A stretch of 36,772 bases of DNA from Hyphomicrobiales bacterium (GTDB lineage: Bacteria; Pseudomonadota; Alphaproteobacteria; Rhizobiales; Beijerinckiaceae). The stretch covers positions 1 to 36,772 of the forward strand of contig CANGOE010000021.1 in NCBI GenBank assembly GCA_947455455.1. The letters run 5' to 3'. Both the position numbers and the translations under genes were made by a program. The notes under the pieces are model-generated. The model was not told where the DNA came from. It did no database searches and was given only the letters and a program-made list of their open reading frames with translations. This document shows positions 16,245 to 24,627 of the stretch, one piece after another (position 1 is the stretch's first letter; each line of letters begins with the position of its first letter).

Positions 16245-16991
16245 TTAGCCGCAATGTGCGGCGAGTAGAAATTCCATATTGCCTTCACCGCCAAGGATCG
16301 GCGAGGGCACGATGCCGTCGACCTGCCAGCCGAGCGAGTCGACAAATTCGGCGGTCTGCTCGCAAACCATGGCATGGATATCCGCATCCTTGATCAACCC
16401 GCCGCGTCCGACATGCTTTTTACCGGCTTCGAATTGCGGCTTGATAAGCAGAACCGCATGAGCGGGGGCGTGTTCGAGTGGCACGGCCAGAGCCAGCGCG
16501 GCAGGCAGGGCGACCGTGAGCGGGATAAAACTGACATCCATGGCGATCACGGAAGGCGGATAGGGCAGATCATCCGGATTGACATCGCGGATATCCAGAC
16601 CCTCGAGCGACAACAGCCTCGGGTCACGCTGTAATTTGGGGTGCAACTGCCCGTGGCCGACATCCACCGCAGTGACATGATGGGCACGGCGCGACAACAG
16701 CACTTGCGAAAACCCGCCAGTGGAAGCCCCCACATCCATGCAATCGCGGCCTTCGACCCCAATGCCGAAATGGTCGAGTGCAAAGGCCAGTTTGACCCCG
16801 CCGCGCGACACCCAAGGATGGGCTTTTTGCGCCACGATCTTGGCCGAGGTCGCAATGCCTTCCGAGGCCTTGCGCACCACCACACCATCGGCTGTCACAA
16901 GTCCCGCTTCGATTGCCTCCTGCGCCTTGGCGCGGCTCTCAAAAAGGCCGCGTGCAACAAGGGTTTGATCGGCTCGCTGGCGGGGAATCAT
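16245..16991 (-). CDS. tlyA: TlyA-family rRNA 2'-O-methyltransferase (hemolysin A type)
   Basis: A 248-aa protein with an S4 RNA-binding domain (about 1-62, RADQTLVARGLFESRAKAQE) and an FtsJ/RrmJ-type methyltransferase domain. SAM motif I reads CMDVGASTGGFSQVLL; later elements are VTAVDVGHGQL, VIAMDVSFIPL, and LIKPQFEAGKKHVGRGG. TlyA enzymes 2'-O-methylate cytidines of 16S and 23S rRNA; the hemolysin name is historical. The ATG at 16991 has GAGG 9 nt upstream. A GTG at 17006 overlapping the dxs stop (GTGA) would add five residues. The order xseB-dxs-tlyA is common in Alphaproteobacteria. Confidence 0.94.
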   Translation of the reverse strand: MIPRQRADQTLVARGLFESRAKAQEAIEAGLVTADGVVVRKASEGIATSAKIVAQKAHPWVSRGGVKLAFALDHFGIGVEGRDCMDVGASTGGFSQVLLSRRAHHVTAVDVGHGQLHPKLQRDPRLLSLEGLDIRDVNPDDLPYPPSVIAMDVSFIPLTVALPAALALAVPLEHAPAHAVLLIKPQFEAGKKHVGRGGLIKDADIHAMVCEQTAEFVDSLGWQVDGIVPSPILGGEGNMEFLLAAHCG

Positions 16992-17002
16992 CGGACTGTG
17001 CC

Positions 17003-18973
17003 TCACGCGCTGATGGCTGTGAGTTCGCCTTGGCGGCCGAGGGCTTCCATGACTTTGGTCACAATGGCACGGGCATCCAGCCCGGCAAGCGCATACATGC
17101 GTTCTGGCTTGTCGTGGTCGATGAAGATATCGGGAAGGACCATGGTGCGGACCTTGAGCGCGCCATCAAGCGCTCCGCTTTCGCTCAGATGGTGCAACAC
17201 ATAGGAGCCGAACCCGCCAATCGAACCTTCCTCGATGGTGATCAGCAAGTCATGGCTGGCGGCCAGATGATCAACCAGATCCTTATCCAGCGGCTTGGCA
17301 AAGCGCGCATCGGCAACGGTCGCCGACAGGCCGAAGCGGGCCAACTCCTCGGCGGCTTTGAGGGTTTCGGCCAGACGGGTGCCGAAGGAGAGCAGGGTGA
17401 CCTGATGGCCCTGACGGACAATCCGGCCCTTGCCGATCTCCAATACGGTGCCGCGTTCGGGCACATCGATGCCCACCCCTTCGCCGCGCGGAAAACGCAG
17501 GGCAATCGGGCCATCATCATAGGCGGCGGCTGTTGCCACCATATGCATCAATTCGGCCTCGTCAGAAGCCGCCATCACCACCATATTGGGCAGACAGCCC
17601 AGATAGGCGACATCATAGGCCCCCGCATGGGTCGGTCCATCGGCACCGACCAATCCGGCCCGGTCCAGCGCAAAGCGCACGGGCAGGTTTTGCAACGCGA
17701 CATCATGGACCACCTGGTCATAGCCGCGTTGCAGGAAGGTCGAATAGATCGCGCAAAACGGCTTATAGCCTTCGGTGGCCAGTCCTGCGGCAAAGGTCAC
17801 CGCATGTTGTTCGGCAATGCCGACATCGAAGGTGCGGGCCGGATAGATCTCGCCGAAACGGTCAAGGCCGGTGCCGGTGGGCATGGCCGCGGTTATGGCA
17901 ACAATTTTGGGGTCGTGTCCGGCTTCGGCAATCAGGCTTTTGGCAAAAATATTGGTGTAGGAGGGCGCATTGGCCTTGGGTTTGGCTTGCGTGCCGGTCA
18001 CCACATCAAAGGTGGTGACACCGTGGTATTTGTCGGCAGAGGCTTCGGCGGGGGCATAGCCTTTGCCCTTCTGCGTCACCACATGCAACAGGATCGGGCC
18101 AGTGCCGGAATCGCGGATATTCTCCAGTACGGGCAACAGATGGTCGAGATTATGGCCGTCAACGGGGCCGACATAGTAAAAACCCAACTCCTCGAACAAG
18201 GTGCCGCCGGTCCAGAAGCCGCGGGCATATTCCTCGGCGCGTTTGGCCTTGTCGTAGAAAAATTTCGGCAGTTTTTTGGCCAGTTGCTTGGCCGCCTCGC
18301 GAAAACCGCGATAGGTATTGCCCGACACCAGACGGGCCAGATAGGCCGACATCGCGCCCGTGGGCGGGGCAATCGACATGTCATTGTCATTGAGGATGAC
18401 AATCAAGCGGGAATGCATCGCGCCGGCATTGTTCATGGCCTCATAGGCCATCCCCGCCGACATCGCGCCATCGCCGATCACCGCAATGACATTGTTGTGC
18501 TTCTTGTCGAGATCGCGGGCCACCGCCATGCCCAGTCCGGCCGAAATCGAGGTCGAGGAATGGGCGGTTCCGAACGGGTCGTAAATGCTCTCGTCACGCT
18601 TGGTAAAGCCCGACAGACCACCGCCCTGCCGCAATGTGCGGATGCGGTCGCGCCGTCCGGTCAGGATCTTGTGCGGATAGGCCTGATGCCCGACATCCCA
18701 GATCAACCGGTCATCGGGGGTCGAAAAGACGTAATGCAGGGCCACGGTCAGTTCGACAACCCCAAGCCCCGCCCCCAAATGCCCGCCTGTCACCGACACG
18801 GCAGAAATGGTTTCGGCGCGCAATTCATCCGCCACCTGTTTCAAATCCGAGGCAGGCAATTGGCGCAGATCATAAGGGGTTTTGATGGTGTCGAGCAAAG
18901 GGGTCAAGTGATCGGACTCTGGTTTGGCAATGATCGGGTTGCTGATAACGGCCTGAACAACACGCAGATCCAC
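17003..18973 (-). CDS. dxs: 1-deoxy-D-xylulose-5-phosphate synthase
   Basis: Thiamine-diphosphate enzyme joining pyruvate and glyceraldehyde-3-phosphate, the entry step of the MEP isoprenoid pathway; DXP also feeds thiamine and pyridoxal phosphate synthesis. About 656 aa. The N-terminal ThDP domain shows [30 protein letters not shown] and the ThDP/Mg2+ motif [13 protein letters not shown]...NDNDMSI. The pyrimidine-binding domain has [26 protein letters not shown] and [10 protein letters not shown]. The frame opens with GTG at 18973. Family alignment begins near [10 protein letters not shown], so a TTG at 18907 is an alternative start. It lies 66 nt after xseB and overlaps or abuts tlyA. Confidence 0.97.
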   Translation of the reverse strand: MDLRVVQAVISNPIIAKPESDHLTPLLDTIKTPYDLRQLPASDLKQVADELRAETISAVSVTGGHLGAGLGVVELTVALHYVFSTPDDRLIWDVGHQAYPHKILTGRRDRIRTLRQGGGLSGFTKRDESIYDPFGTAHSSTSISAGLGMAVARDLDKKHNNVIAVIGDGAMSAGMAYEAMNNAGAMHSRLIVILNDNDMSIAPPTGAMSAYLARLVSGNTYRGFREAAKQLAKKLPKFFYDKAKRAEEYARGFWTGGTLFEELGFYYVGPVDGHNLDHLLPVLENIRDSGTGPILLHVVTQKGKGYAPAEASADKYHGVTTFDVVTGTQAKPKANAPSYTNIFAKSLIAEAGHDPKIVAITAAMPTGTGLDRFGEIYPARTFDVGIAEQHAVTFAAGLATEGYKPFCAIYSTFLQRGYDQVVHDVALQNLPVRFALDRAGLVGADGPTHAGAYDVAYLGCLPNMVVMAASDEAELMHMVATAAAYDDGPIALRFPRGEGVGIDVPERGTVLEIGKGRIVRQGHQVTLLSFGTRLAETLKAAEELARFGLSATVADARFAKPLDKDLVDHLAASHDLLITIEEGSIGGFGSYVLHHLSESGALDGALKVRTMVLPDIFIDHDKPERMYALAGLDARAIVTKVMEALGRQGELTAISA

Positions 18974-19039
18974 AACACCGGCAATCGGAGACTAGGCTTA
19001 CACCCGTCGCGCCTGCACTGCAATCATTGCCTGCCCTGC

Positions 19040-19294
19040 TTATCCGGCCTGAAACGGCACACTGCCTTGGGCGGAACCATCGGCGTTGAGGGTAATCTGC
19101 TCGATTTTGACTTCGGCCTGCTTCAACAACTGGTCACAGCGGGCTTTCAGCGCTTCGCCGCGACCGTAAATGGCGATGGACTGCTCAAGCGGCACGTCAC
19201 CACGTTCGAGGCGCTGGACAATGGCCTCCAGTTCGGCCAAAGCCTGTTCGAAGCTCAAGGTGTCAACGGCATTGGGGGCGGTTTGCGATGTCAT
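19040..19294 (-). CDS. xseB: exodeoxyribonuclease VII small subunit
   Basis: An 84-aa subunit of exonuclease VII, which degrades single-stranded DNA to oligonucleotides with the large subunit XseA. The family core is clear: LSFEQALAELEAIVQRLERG, then PLEQSIAIYGRGEAL and CDQLLKQAEVKIEQI, forming two helices. The ATG at 19294 is the only sensible start. xseA is not in the window, which is usual because the subunits are generally unlinked. xseB leads the dxs-tlyA block and probably carries the promoter, in the 126 nt between it and the nadQ stop. Confidence 0.96.
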   Translation of the reverse strand: MTSQTAPNAVDTLSFEQALAELEAIVQRLERGDVPLEQSIAIYGRGEALKARCDQLLKQAEVKIEQITLNADGSAQGSVPFQAG

Positions 19295-19420
19295 GGCGTG
19301 ATCGATTCTGATGAGGGATTCCGGTTGTCTGGTCTATATCTGGCAACTGGCAGGGATTTGGCAAGTCCGTGACCGGATTAACAAGGTCTTGAGCGGTGCA
19401 AAGGCCGTTTTATCAACCGA

Positions 19421-20431
19421 TTACAGCCTCAAACCGGGGGCGGGGCGTTCTTGCAACACGTCGGAGCGGAACCGGAACAGCGCGGCCGGACGGCCACGGG
19501 TCAGGGATTGCTTGCCGGTGGGCTCGACAAGCGCTGTATTTTCAACAAGGCGGCGGAAATTCTGCTTGTGCAGGTGCCGTCCTGAAATGGCCTCGACGCT
19601 GTGTTGCAGGGCGGTAAGGGTGAAGGCCTCGGGCATCAATTCGAACACAACGGGGCGATATTTCAGCTTGCCGCGCAAACGGCCCATCGCGGTGGCAAGG
19701 ATCCGCCGGTGGTCGAAGGACATGGGCTCGCCCAGATTGGGCCATTGGTTGCGTGCCAGCGCCGCCGGGCGGCCATCGCGCACCGCCTCTTGCACCAGAC
19801 CGGCTTCATACAAAAGCTCGTAGCGTTCCAGCACCTTTTCCTCGTCCCACGGACTGCCGTCGGCCCCGAAACACTGGCGCAGGCGGATGGCGCGCGGCAA
19901 AGCCCGCCTTGCGCTTTCGGCCTGTTCACCGGCACGGTCTTCCGCCCATTGGGTCAACAGTGGCATCAAACTGGTATCGAGCATGGCAGGACGGCCATTG
20001 CGCCAATCCTCCCACGGGAAAAACCGGTACCAAGGCCTGAAACGGGCGGTGGGGGGCAGGGCCGACGGGGTGGTAATGCCGCCGGTCAGTGCGAGATAGC
20101 CGATCGAGACGACATGGCGGCGCCCTTCCTCCTCATCGGCGGCGCGGCCGCGATCCCCGAAGGTGTAGAGTTGTTCGACATAGCCCAGATCGCAACCGGC
20201 CTGATCGGTCACAAAGACCCTTAGCGCAATTTCCAGCGTGCGGTAGCGCGAGGGATCAAACCGGCCCGACGGCAAAGACCATAAAACCTGCTCTGCCGCG
20301 TGACCCTGCTGGTCTGGCGGTTCGGCGCTTCTGGCCACCAGAATTTGCGGGGATTCATGATCCAGCGTGACCACAGCGGCGGCAATGTCGATGTCGATCA
20401 AAGGCTGTGCTTGCGGGGCTGTCTGGCTCAC
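19421..20431 (-). CDS. nadQ: NadQ-type NAD biosynthesis repressor (Nudix-like + winged helix)
   Basis: A 336-aa protein of the family described as NAD regulator in Alphaproteobacteria (COG4111, NadQ). The N-terminal half (about 10-150) is Nudix-like (IDIAAAVVTLD, LWSLPSGRFDP, EIALRVFV), but the catalytic Nudix box RE-x-x-EE is not present, so ligand sensing is more likely than hydrolysis. The C-terminal part (about 265-330) resembles the NrtR winged helix, with FTLTALQHSVEAISGR, LHKQNFRRLVE and GRPAALFRF. Family knowledge predicts repression of nadABC; matching palindromes lie at the nadA promoter 15 kb away. It is the last gene of a five-gene operon, 15 nt after the phosphatase gene. Confidence 0.85.
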   Translation of the reverse strand: MSQTAPQAQPLIDIDIAAAVVTLDHESPQILVARSAEPPDQQGHAAEQVLWSLPSGRFDPSRYRTLEIALRVFVTDQAGCDLGYVEQLYTFGDRGRAADEEEGRRHVVSIGYLALTGGITTPSALPPTARFRPWYRFFPWEDWRNGRPAMLDTSLMPLLTQWAEDRAGEQAESARRALPRAIRLRQCFGADGSPWDEEKVLERYELLYEAGLVQEAVRDGRPAALARNQWPNLGEPMSFDHRRILATAMGRLRGKLKYRPVVFELMPEAFTLTALQHSVEAISGRHLHKQNFRRLVENTALVEPTGKQSLTRGRPAALFRFRSDVLQERPAPGLRL

Positions 20432-20446
20432 GGGTCGGTCTTTCGC

Positions 20447-20962
20447 TTAATCCGCCAGCGGGAGATGGAAGGGAGTGCCTTCGAAGGCATCGGCTCCGCG
20501 CCCGATCGACTGGATGGCGGTGACCATGCGTCCCTGCCGTTTCAGGATCTGGTCTGCGGCCCCCACAAGGGCCAGATTGGGGGTGGCCGAGGCCGAGGCT
20601 TCGCGCAGGCGGCGGGCAATCCGCATTTCCTCCTGATGGGGAAATAAAGCGCAGGCCGTGATGAAGGCGGCGGCTGTCGAGCGGCTGATGCCGGCCCAGC
20701 AATGGATCACGATCGGGTGCATTCTGTCCCATTGTCTGACGAAATCCAGCAGGCGATGCACATGCGCCTCGCTTGGCATGATATGGCCTTCAAGCGGGCT
20801 GGTAATATCGCTGACACCGATAAACAGATGCCGGTCGGGGCTGATGCTGGCGGGGCGTTCGACCACGGTTGCCGCATTGATCAGCGTCACCACATGTTTG
20901 GCCTGTGTGCGGGTGACCGTCTCGTGCAACCGCGCCAGAGAGGAGACATGGATTTCTGGCAT
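20447..20962 (-). CDS. dual-specificity/tyrosine phosphatase-like protein
   Basis: A 171-aa cysteine-dependent phosphatase-like protein. The active-site P-loop is VIHCWAGISRSTAAA (about residues 84-98), matching HC-x5-R with the Cys and Arg intact. An upstream acidic loop around DITSPLEG could supply the general acid. The substrate is unknown; related bacterial proteins are annotated as protein tyrosine phosphatases, often without proof. It starts 2 nt after the HD hydrolase stop and nadQ follows 15 nt later, so it is translated from the same message. I see no signal peptide, so it should be cytosolic. Confidence 0.8.
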   Translation of the reverse strand: MPEIHVSSLARLHETVTRTQAKHVVTLINAATVVERPASISPDRHLFIGVSDITSPLEGHIMPSEAHVHRLLDFVRQWDRMHPIVIHCWAGISRSTAAAFITACALFPHQEEMRIARRLREASASATPNLALVGAADQILKRQGRMVTAIQSIGRGADAFEGTPFHLPLAD

Positions 20963-20964
20963 GA

Positions 20965-21606
20965 TCAGTCCTTTGCCGTGTTCAGGTCCGCAATACCCTG
21001 CGCGAGTCCCTCGACCCGATCCACCATCAGCTGTTTGGCCTGATCGGTGGGCAGAGGGATCAGCAGGGCATCGGCATCGCGGTTGAGTTTGGGCGGACGG
21101 CCGAAAAACCGCAAGGCCTCCTCCTCCTGAAAACCGGCCAGACGGGTCGCCTCGTAAAAGGCGGCGGCTTTGTCGGCGGTTTTGGTCAGGGTGGTGAGCG
21201 AGGGCGACAGGGTGGCCGGAAGCCCGAAACGGATATGGATGGCGGCCTGCAAACGGGCCTCGAAGGTTTTGTAATCCATCCCCAAAGCCGCTTTGAACGG
21301 CGAGATCATATCGCCGATCACATATTCGGCGGCATCATGCAACACGATGGCCAGCAGTTCCTTGGGACCGAGACCGGGGGACAATTGCCGCCCGATCATT
21401 TCCACCAGCACCGAATGTTGGGCCACCGAGAAGGCATGCGAGCCGTGCGTCTGTCCGTTCCAGCGGGCCACCCGTGCCAGTCCGTGCGCGATGTCGTCGA
21501 TCTCGATATCGAGCGGCGACGGGTCGAGCAGATCGAGCCTGCGGCCCGACAGCATCCGTTGCCATGCGCGGGGAGGTTCTTTTTTGGCGGGTTCTTTTGC
21601 AGACAT
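20965..21606 (-). CDS. HD-domain hydrolase, YfbR-like
   Basis: A 213-aa metal-dependent HD phosphohydrolase. The likely metal ligands are His in AFSVAQHSVLVEM, the HD pair in AIVLHDAAEYVIGDMISPFK, and a later Asp in TKTADKAAAFYEA. Relatives such as YfbR are 5'-deoxynucleotidases; that activity is inferred. The N-terminus has a basic, Ala/Lys-rich leader. The ATG at 21606 overlaps the tag stop by one base (TGATG) and has GGGGAAC upstream, so translation is coupled; the longer frame reaching 21651 lies inside tag. It is the third gene of the ygfZ-tag-HD-phosphatase-nadQ operon. Confidence 0.82.
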   Translation of the reverse strand: MSAKEPAKKEPPRAWQRMLSGRRLDLLDPSPLDIEIDDIAHGLARVARWNGQTHGSHAFSVAQHSVLVEMIGRQLSPGLGPKELLAIVLHDAAEYVIGDMISPFKAALGMDYKTFEARLQAAIHIRFGLPATLSPSLTTLTKTADKAAAFYEATRLAGFQEEEALRFFGRPPKLNRDADALLIPLPTDQAKQLMVDRVEGLAQGIADLNTAKD

Positions 21607-22217
21607 CACAACCGTTCCCCGATGGCGCGCACTTCCTCGTGGCGGAAGCAATCGGTCAGATGGTCGTTGACCATGCCGACCGCCTCCATGAAGGCATAGA
21701 CAATGGTGGGGCCGCAGAATTTGAAGCCGAGCGCTTTCAACTCTTTGGAGACCCGTTCGGAAATCTCGGTTTGGGTGGGGACATCATTGTGGTGGCGGTA
21801 ATTGTTTTGTTGCGGGCGGCCCTCGTAATGCTTCCACAACAGGTCGGTGAAACCCTGTTTCTGCTCGATCTCCATCCAGATCCGCGCACTCTCGATCGTG
21901 CCGATGATTTTGGCGCGGTTGCGGATAATGCCGGCATTGTTCATCAAAGCCTCGACCTTGGCCGCATCGTAATCGACAATGAGGTGCGGCTGGAAGCCGT
22001 CAAAGGCCTCCCTGAAACTCTCGCGTTTGCGCAAGATGGTGATCCAGGACAGGCCCGCCTGAAAGCCGTCGAGAATGAATTTCTCGAACAAAGCGCGGCT
22101 GTCGAATTCCGGTACGCCCCAATCGGTATCGTGATAGGCGACATAGAGCGGATCGGTGCCCGGCCAGGGGCAACGATATTTGCCATCTTCATGCAGGATT
22201 GCCGGACGCGGTGTCAT
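21606..22217 (-). CDS. tag: DNA-3-methyladenine glycosylase I
   Basis: Removes 3-methyladenine from alkylated DNA, starting base excision repair. The 203-aa length is slightly longer than the family average. Tag hallmarks are CPWPG at the N-terminus, YHDTDWGVPEF, LFEKFILDGFQAGLSWITIL and, near the C-terminus, GMVNDHLTDCFRH. The Cys and His of these first and last motifs are the zinc ligands of the family. The ATG at 22217 begins one base after the ygfZ stop, with AAAGG upstream; the open frame extends further 5' but only into ygfZ. The gene overlaps the HD hydrolase start by one base. Confidence 0.95.
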   Translation of the reverse strand: MTPRPAILHEDGKYRCPWPGTDPLYVAYHDTDWGVPEFDSRALFEKFILDGFQAGLSWITILRKRESFREAFDGFQPHLIVDYDAAKVEALMNNAGIIRNRAKIIGTIESARIWMEIEQKQGFTDLLWKHYEGRPQQNNYRHHNDVPTQTEISERVSKELKALGFKFCGPTIVYAFMEAVGMVNDHLTDCFRHEEVRAIGERL

Positions 22218-22218
22218 A

Positions 22219-23100
22219 TCAGGCCTTTGTGCCGGGGGCTGGAAACTCGAATGTGGCCCAATCGGGCTTGAGCGGAACCAAAGCGACCCCGCCTGCGGTA
22301 ATGGCCTGCCCCTTGGCCTGCGCCTCGGCAACGCGGTCCAGCCGCAACAAAGCCAGCCCTTTGCCGCCCGATGTCACCGACCCCAGATGACCGGCGGGCA
22401 GTGTACCGGCCAGAATTTCGATGCCTTCGGAGGCGGCAAAGCCGTCGGGAAACACCACCGGCACCATGCGGTTGCGCGCCAATCCGCGATGCTCCATGCG
22501 CGAAACCACCTCTTGGCCGACATAACAGCCTTTATCAAAGGCCAGACCATGTAACTGGTCGAGATTGATCTCGTGCGGGAATACCGAGCCGAACATGTAA
22601 TCCTTGCCGCCTTCCGACAGGCCAAGACCGATCCGGTGGGCATGATAGGCGCGGCTGGCTTCCTCACCTCCAATGCCCCGTTCGCCGATCACCCGATAGC
22701 CCATGGCAGGCAGGCGCGGATCGGGCGAGCAGACGTCTTCGGCATCGGGTTTTTGGTCTCCCCACAGGGCTGTCACGCCAAGCACCGAAGACCGGTCCTC
22801 GATCGTCACCGCCGCACGCAAGCGATACATGGTCAGCCGTTTGACCAGATCGGGCGCAACCGCAATCGGGCAATCGATCAAGAATCCGTCGGGCTGGTGC
22901 GGATTGCGCGAGACGAACATATCGCTGACCACTTTGCCTTGGGGGGTCAGCAAGGCGGCATAGGCGGCCTGTGTCTCGCCTGCCGGCGGCACGGTTTGGG
23001 TCAGCAACCGGTTCAAAAACGTCTCGGCATCCGCGCCGTCAACGGCGAGAACCGCACGATCGGCAAGGAAAGCGGATGTGCTGGAGGAGATGGATGACAT
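22219..23100 (-). CDS. ygfZ: YgfZ/GcvT-family folate-binding protein
   Basis: A 293-aa tetrahydrofolate-binding protein of the YgfZ (IBA57/COG0354) family, involved in making or repairing certain Fe-S enzymes. The diagnostic KGCYVGQEVVSRMEHRG motif lies near residues 190-206 and holds the functional Cys. The N-terminal GADAETFLNRLLTQ and TPQGKVVSDM segments and FPHEINLDQLHG also fit. The start ATG at 23100 is the first gene of the operon with tag, the HD hydrolase, the phosphatase and nadQ. It is divergent from the dihydroorotase-like gene across 137 nt that contain a small palindrome. Confidence 0.93.
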   Translation of the reverse strand: MSSISSSTSAFLADRAVLAVDGADAETFLNRLLTQTVPPAGETQAAYAALLTPQGKVVSDMFVSRNPHQPDGFLIDCPIAVAPDLVKRLTMYRLRAAVTIEDRSSVLGVTALWGDQKPDAEDVCSPDPRLPAMGYRVIGERGIGGEEASRAYHAHRIGLGLSEGGKDYMFGSVFPHEINLDQLHGLAFDKGCYVGQEVVSRMEHRGLARNRMVPVVFPDGFAASEGIEILAGTLPAGHLGSVTSGGKGLALLRLDRVAEAQAKGQAITAGGVALVPLKPDWATFEFPAPGTKA

Positions 23101-23157
23101 CCTGAATGGGTCCTGTCTGTCTGATCTGGCTGTTCAAGTCGGTCGAGATTGGGTTAA

Positions 23158-23173
23158 ATGGGCCGTTGCCCAT
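23158..23173. promoter_or_regulatory. palindrome in the ygfZ / dihydroorotase divergent promoter region
   Basis: ATGGGC-CGTT-GCCCAT is a perfect 6-bp inverted repeat, 57 nt before the ygfZ start and 65 nt before the divergent gene's ATG. It might be an operator; a chance palindrome of this size is also plausible. Confidence 0.25.
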
Positions 23174-23237
23174 ACCTATGTCTGTTTGGCTTGGGTCTCA
23201 AGTGCTGAAAACCCCTCTTTGACAAGGATTGCCGCTG

Positions 23238-24575
23238 ATGAGCCCGACCTATGATCTGATTTTGAAGAATGGTGTGGTTGCGAATCAGGACGGTGTGGCC
23301 GCGCGCGACATCGGGATCAGCAAAGGACGCATCGTGGCTTTGGGCCATCTGGGCCATGCCGATGCCGGACAGGTGGTTGATTGCACGGGCCTGCACATTC
23401 TGCCCGGCGTGATCGATGACCAGGTGCATTTCCGCGAACCCGGCCTTGATCACAAGGAAGATCTCGAATCCGGCTCGCGCGCCGCTGTGATGGGCGGTGT
23501 GACGGCGGTGTTCGAAATGCCCAATACCGATCCGCAGACCACCACAGGCGAGGCACTGGCCGACAAGGTCAAGCGCGGCACGCACCGGATGCATTGCGAC
23601 TTTGCCTTCTGGGTCGGCGGCACGCACGACAATATCAAGGACCTGCCGGAGCTGGAACGTCTGCCGGGGGCGGCGGGCATCAAGGTGTTCATGGGCTCCT
23701 CCACGGGATCTTTGCTGGTCGAGGATGATCGCGGGGTCGAGGACATTCTCTCCAAACTGCGTCGCCGCTCGGCTTTCCATTCCGAGGATGAAATGATGTT
23801 GCGCGAGCGGCGCGGATTGCGGATCGAGGGCGACCCGTCCTCCCATCCGGTCTGGCGCAGTGAGGAAGTGGCCTTGCGGTGCACCGAGCGTCTGGTGGGG
23901 CTGGCGCGCAAGGTGGGGGCGCGGGTGCATGTCCTGCATATATCGACCGAGGCGGAAATCCGCTATCTGGCCGACCAGAAAGATGTGGCCAGTTGCGAGA
24001 TCACCCCGCATCACCTGACCATGGTGGCGCCCGATTGCTATCACGAATTGGGCACGCTGGCCCAGATGAACCCGCCAGTGCGCGATGTGCGCCATCGCGA
24101 TGCGCTGTGGTGGGGAATCCAGCAGGGCGTGGCCGATGTGCTCGGCTCCGATCACGCCCCCCATACGCTGGAGGAAAAGGCCAAACCCTATCCGGCCTCG
24201 CCTTCGGGCATGACCGGCGTGCAAACGCTGGTTCCCCTGATGCTCGACCATATCCACGCCGGACGACTGACGCTGGAGCGCTTTGTCGATCTGACCAGTG
24301 CCGGTCCGGCACGCCTGTTCGGCATGGCCCGCAAGGGACGCATTGCCCTGGGCTATGATGCCGATTTCACGATTGTCGATCTGAAAAAGCGCATGACCAT
24401 CACCAATGACTGGATTGCCTCGAAAAGCCAGTGGACCCCCTATCATGGCAAGCAGGTCACAGGCTGGCCGGTCGGCACCATGGTGCGCGGCCATATGGTG
24501 ATGTGGCAGGGCGAATTGGTTGCACCGTCCTTGGGTGAAGCGGTGCTGTTCGAGGAAGCTCTGCCGCGCGCATGA
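23238..24575 (+). CDS. pyrC: dihydroorotase-like amidohydrolase
   Basis: A 445-aa cyclic amidohydrolase that closely resembles the alphaproteobacterial proteins annotated as dihydroorotase, which close carbamoyl-aspartate to dihydroorotate in pyrimidine synthesis. The substrate loop HFREPG is at 64-69, MPNTDPQT at 94-101 and GSDHAPHTLEEKAKPYPASP from 303. Candidate metal ligands are His64, Lys149 (GIKVFMGSS), His181, His234 and Asp305. The usual HxH is QVH (Gln62), and the segment where class I enzymes have a bridging Asp carries the Lys instead. The function is therefore likely but not secure. The ATG at 23238 has AAGGA upstream; a TTG at 23229 is possible. It converges on the Nudix gene. 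Confidence 0.82.
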   Translation: MSPTYDLILKNGVVANQDGVAARDIGISKGRIVALGHLGHADAGQVVDCTGLHILPGVIDDQVHFREPGLDHKEDLESGSRAAVMGGVTAVFEMPNTDPQTTTGEALADKVKRGTHRMHCDFAFWVGGTHDNIKDLPELERLPGAAGIKVFMGSSTGSLLVEDDRGVEDILSKLRRRSAFHSEDEMMLRERRGLRIEGDPSSHPVWRSEEVALRCTERLVGLARKVGARVHVLHISTEAEIRYLADQKDVASCEITPHHLTMVAPDCYHELGTLAQMNPPVRDVRHRDALWWGIQQGVADVLGSDHAPHTLEEKAKPYPASPSGMTGVQTLVPLMLDHIHAGRLTLERFVDLTSAGPARLFGMARKGRIALGYDADFTIVDLKKRMTITNDWIASKSQWTPYHGKQVTGWPVGTMVRGHMVMWQGELVAPSLGEAVLFEEALPRA

Positions 24576-24585
24576 GTGTCTAAAA

Positions 24586-24619
24586 CGGCAAGTGCTTTAG
24601 TCCGGCAAGTGCTTCAGGC
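24586..24619. repeat. 17-bp tandem duplication between convergent genes
   Basis: Two adjacent 17-bp units (24586-24602 and 24603-24619), both CGGCAAGTGCTT-x-AG-x-C, differ at two positions. The second unit contains the Nudix gene's stop codon (24614-24616). The first lies just beyond the end of that gene, so a local duplication of its 3' edge is the simplest origin. Confidence 0.8.
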
Positions 24620-24627
24620 CGGCTTTT
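24602..24627 (+). terminator. possible weak terminator after the dihydroorotase-like gene
   Basis: CCGGC (24602-24606) can pair with GCCGG (24618-24622) across an 11-nt loop, followed by C and TTTT. The stem is short and overlaps the 3' end of the convergent Nudix gene. Confidence 0.3.

Noticed and set aside
16913-19372. An 819-codon open frame on the plus strand antisense to dxs and xseB
   Set aside because: It mirrors the codon structure of well-identified minus-strand genes, shows no domain and has a composition typical of antisense frames in GC-rich DNA.
23154-24494. A 446-codon minus-strand frame across the dihydroorotase-like gene
   Set aside because: It is antisense to a clear amidohydrolase with all signature motifs on the plus strand.
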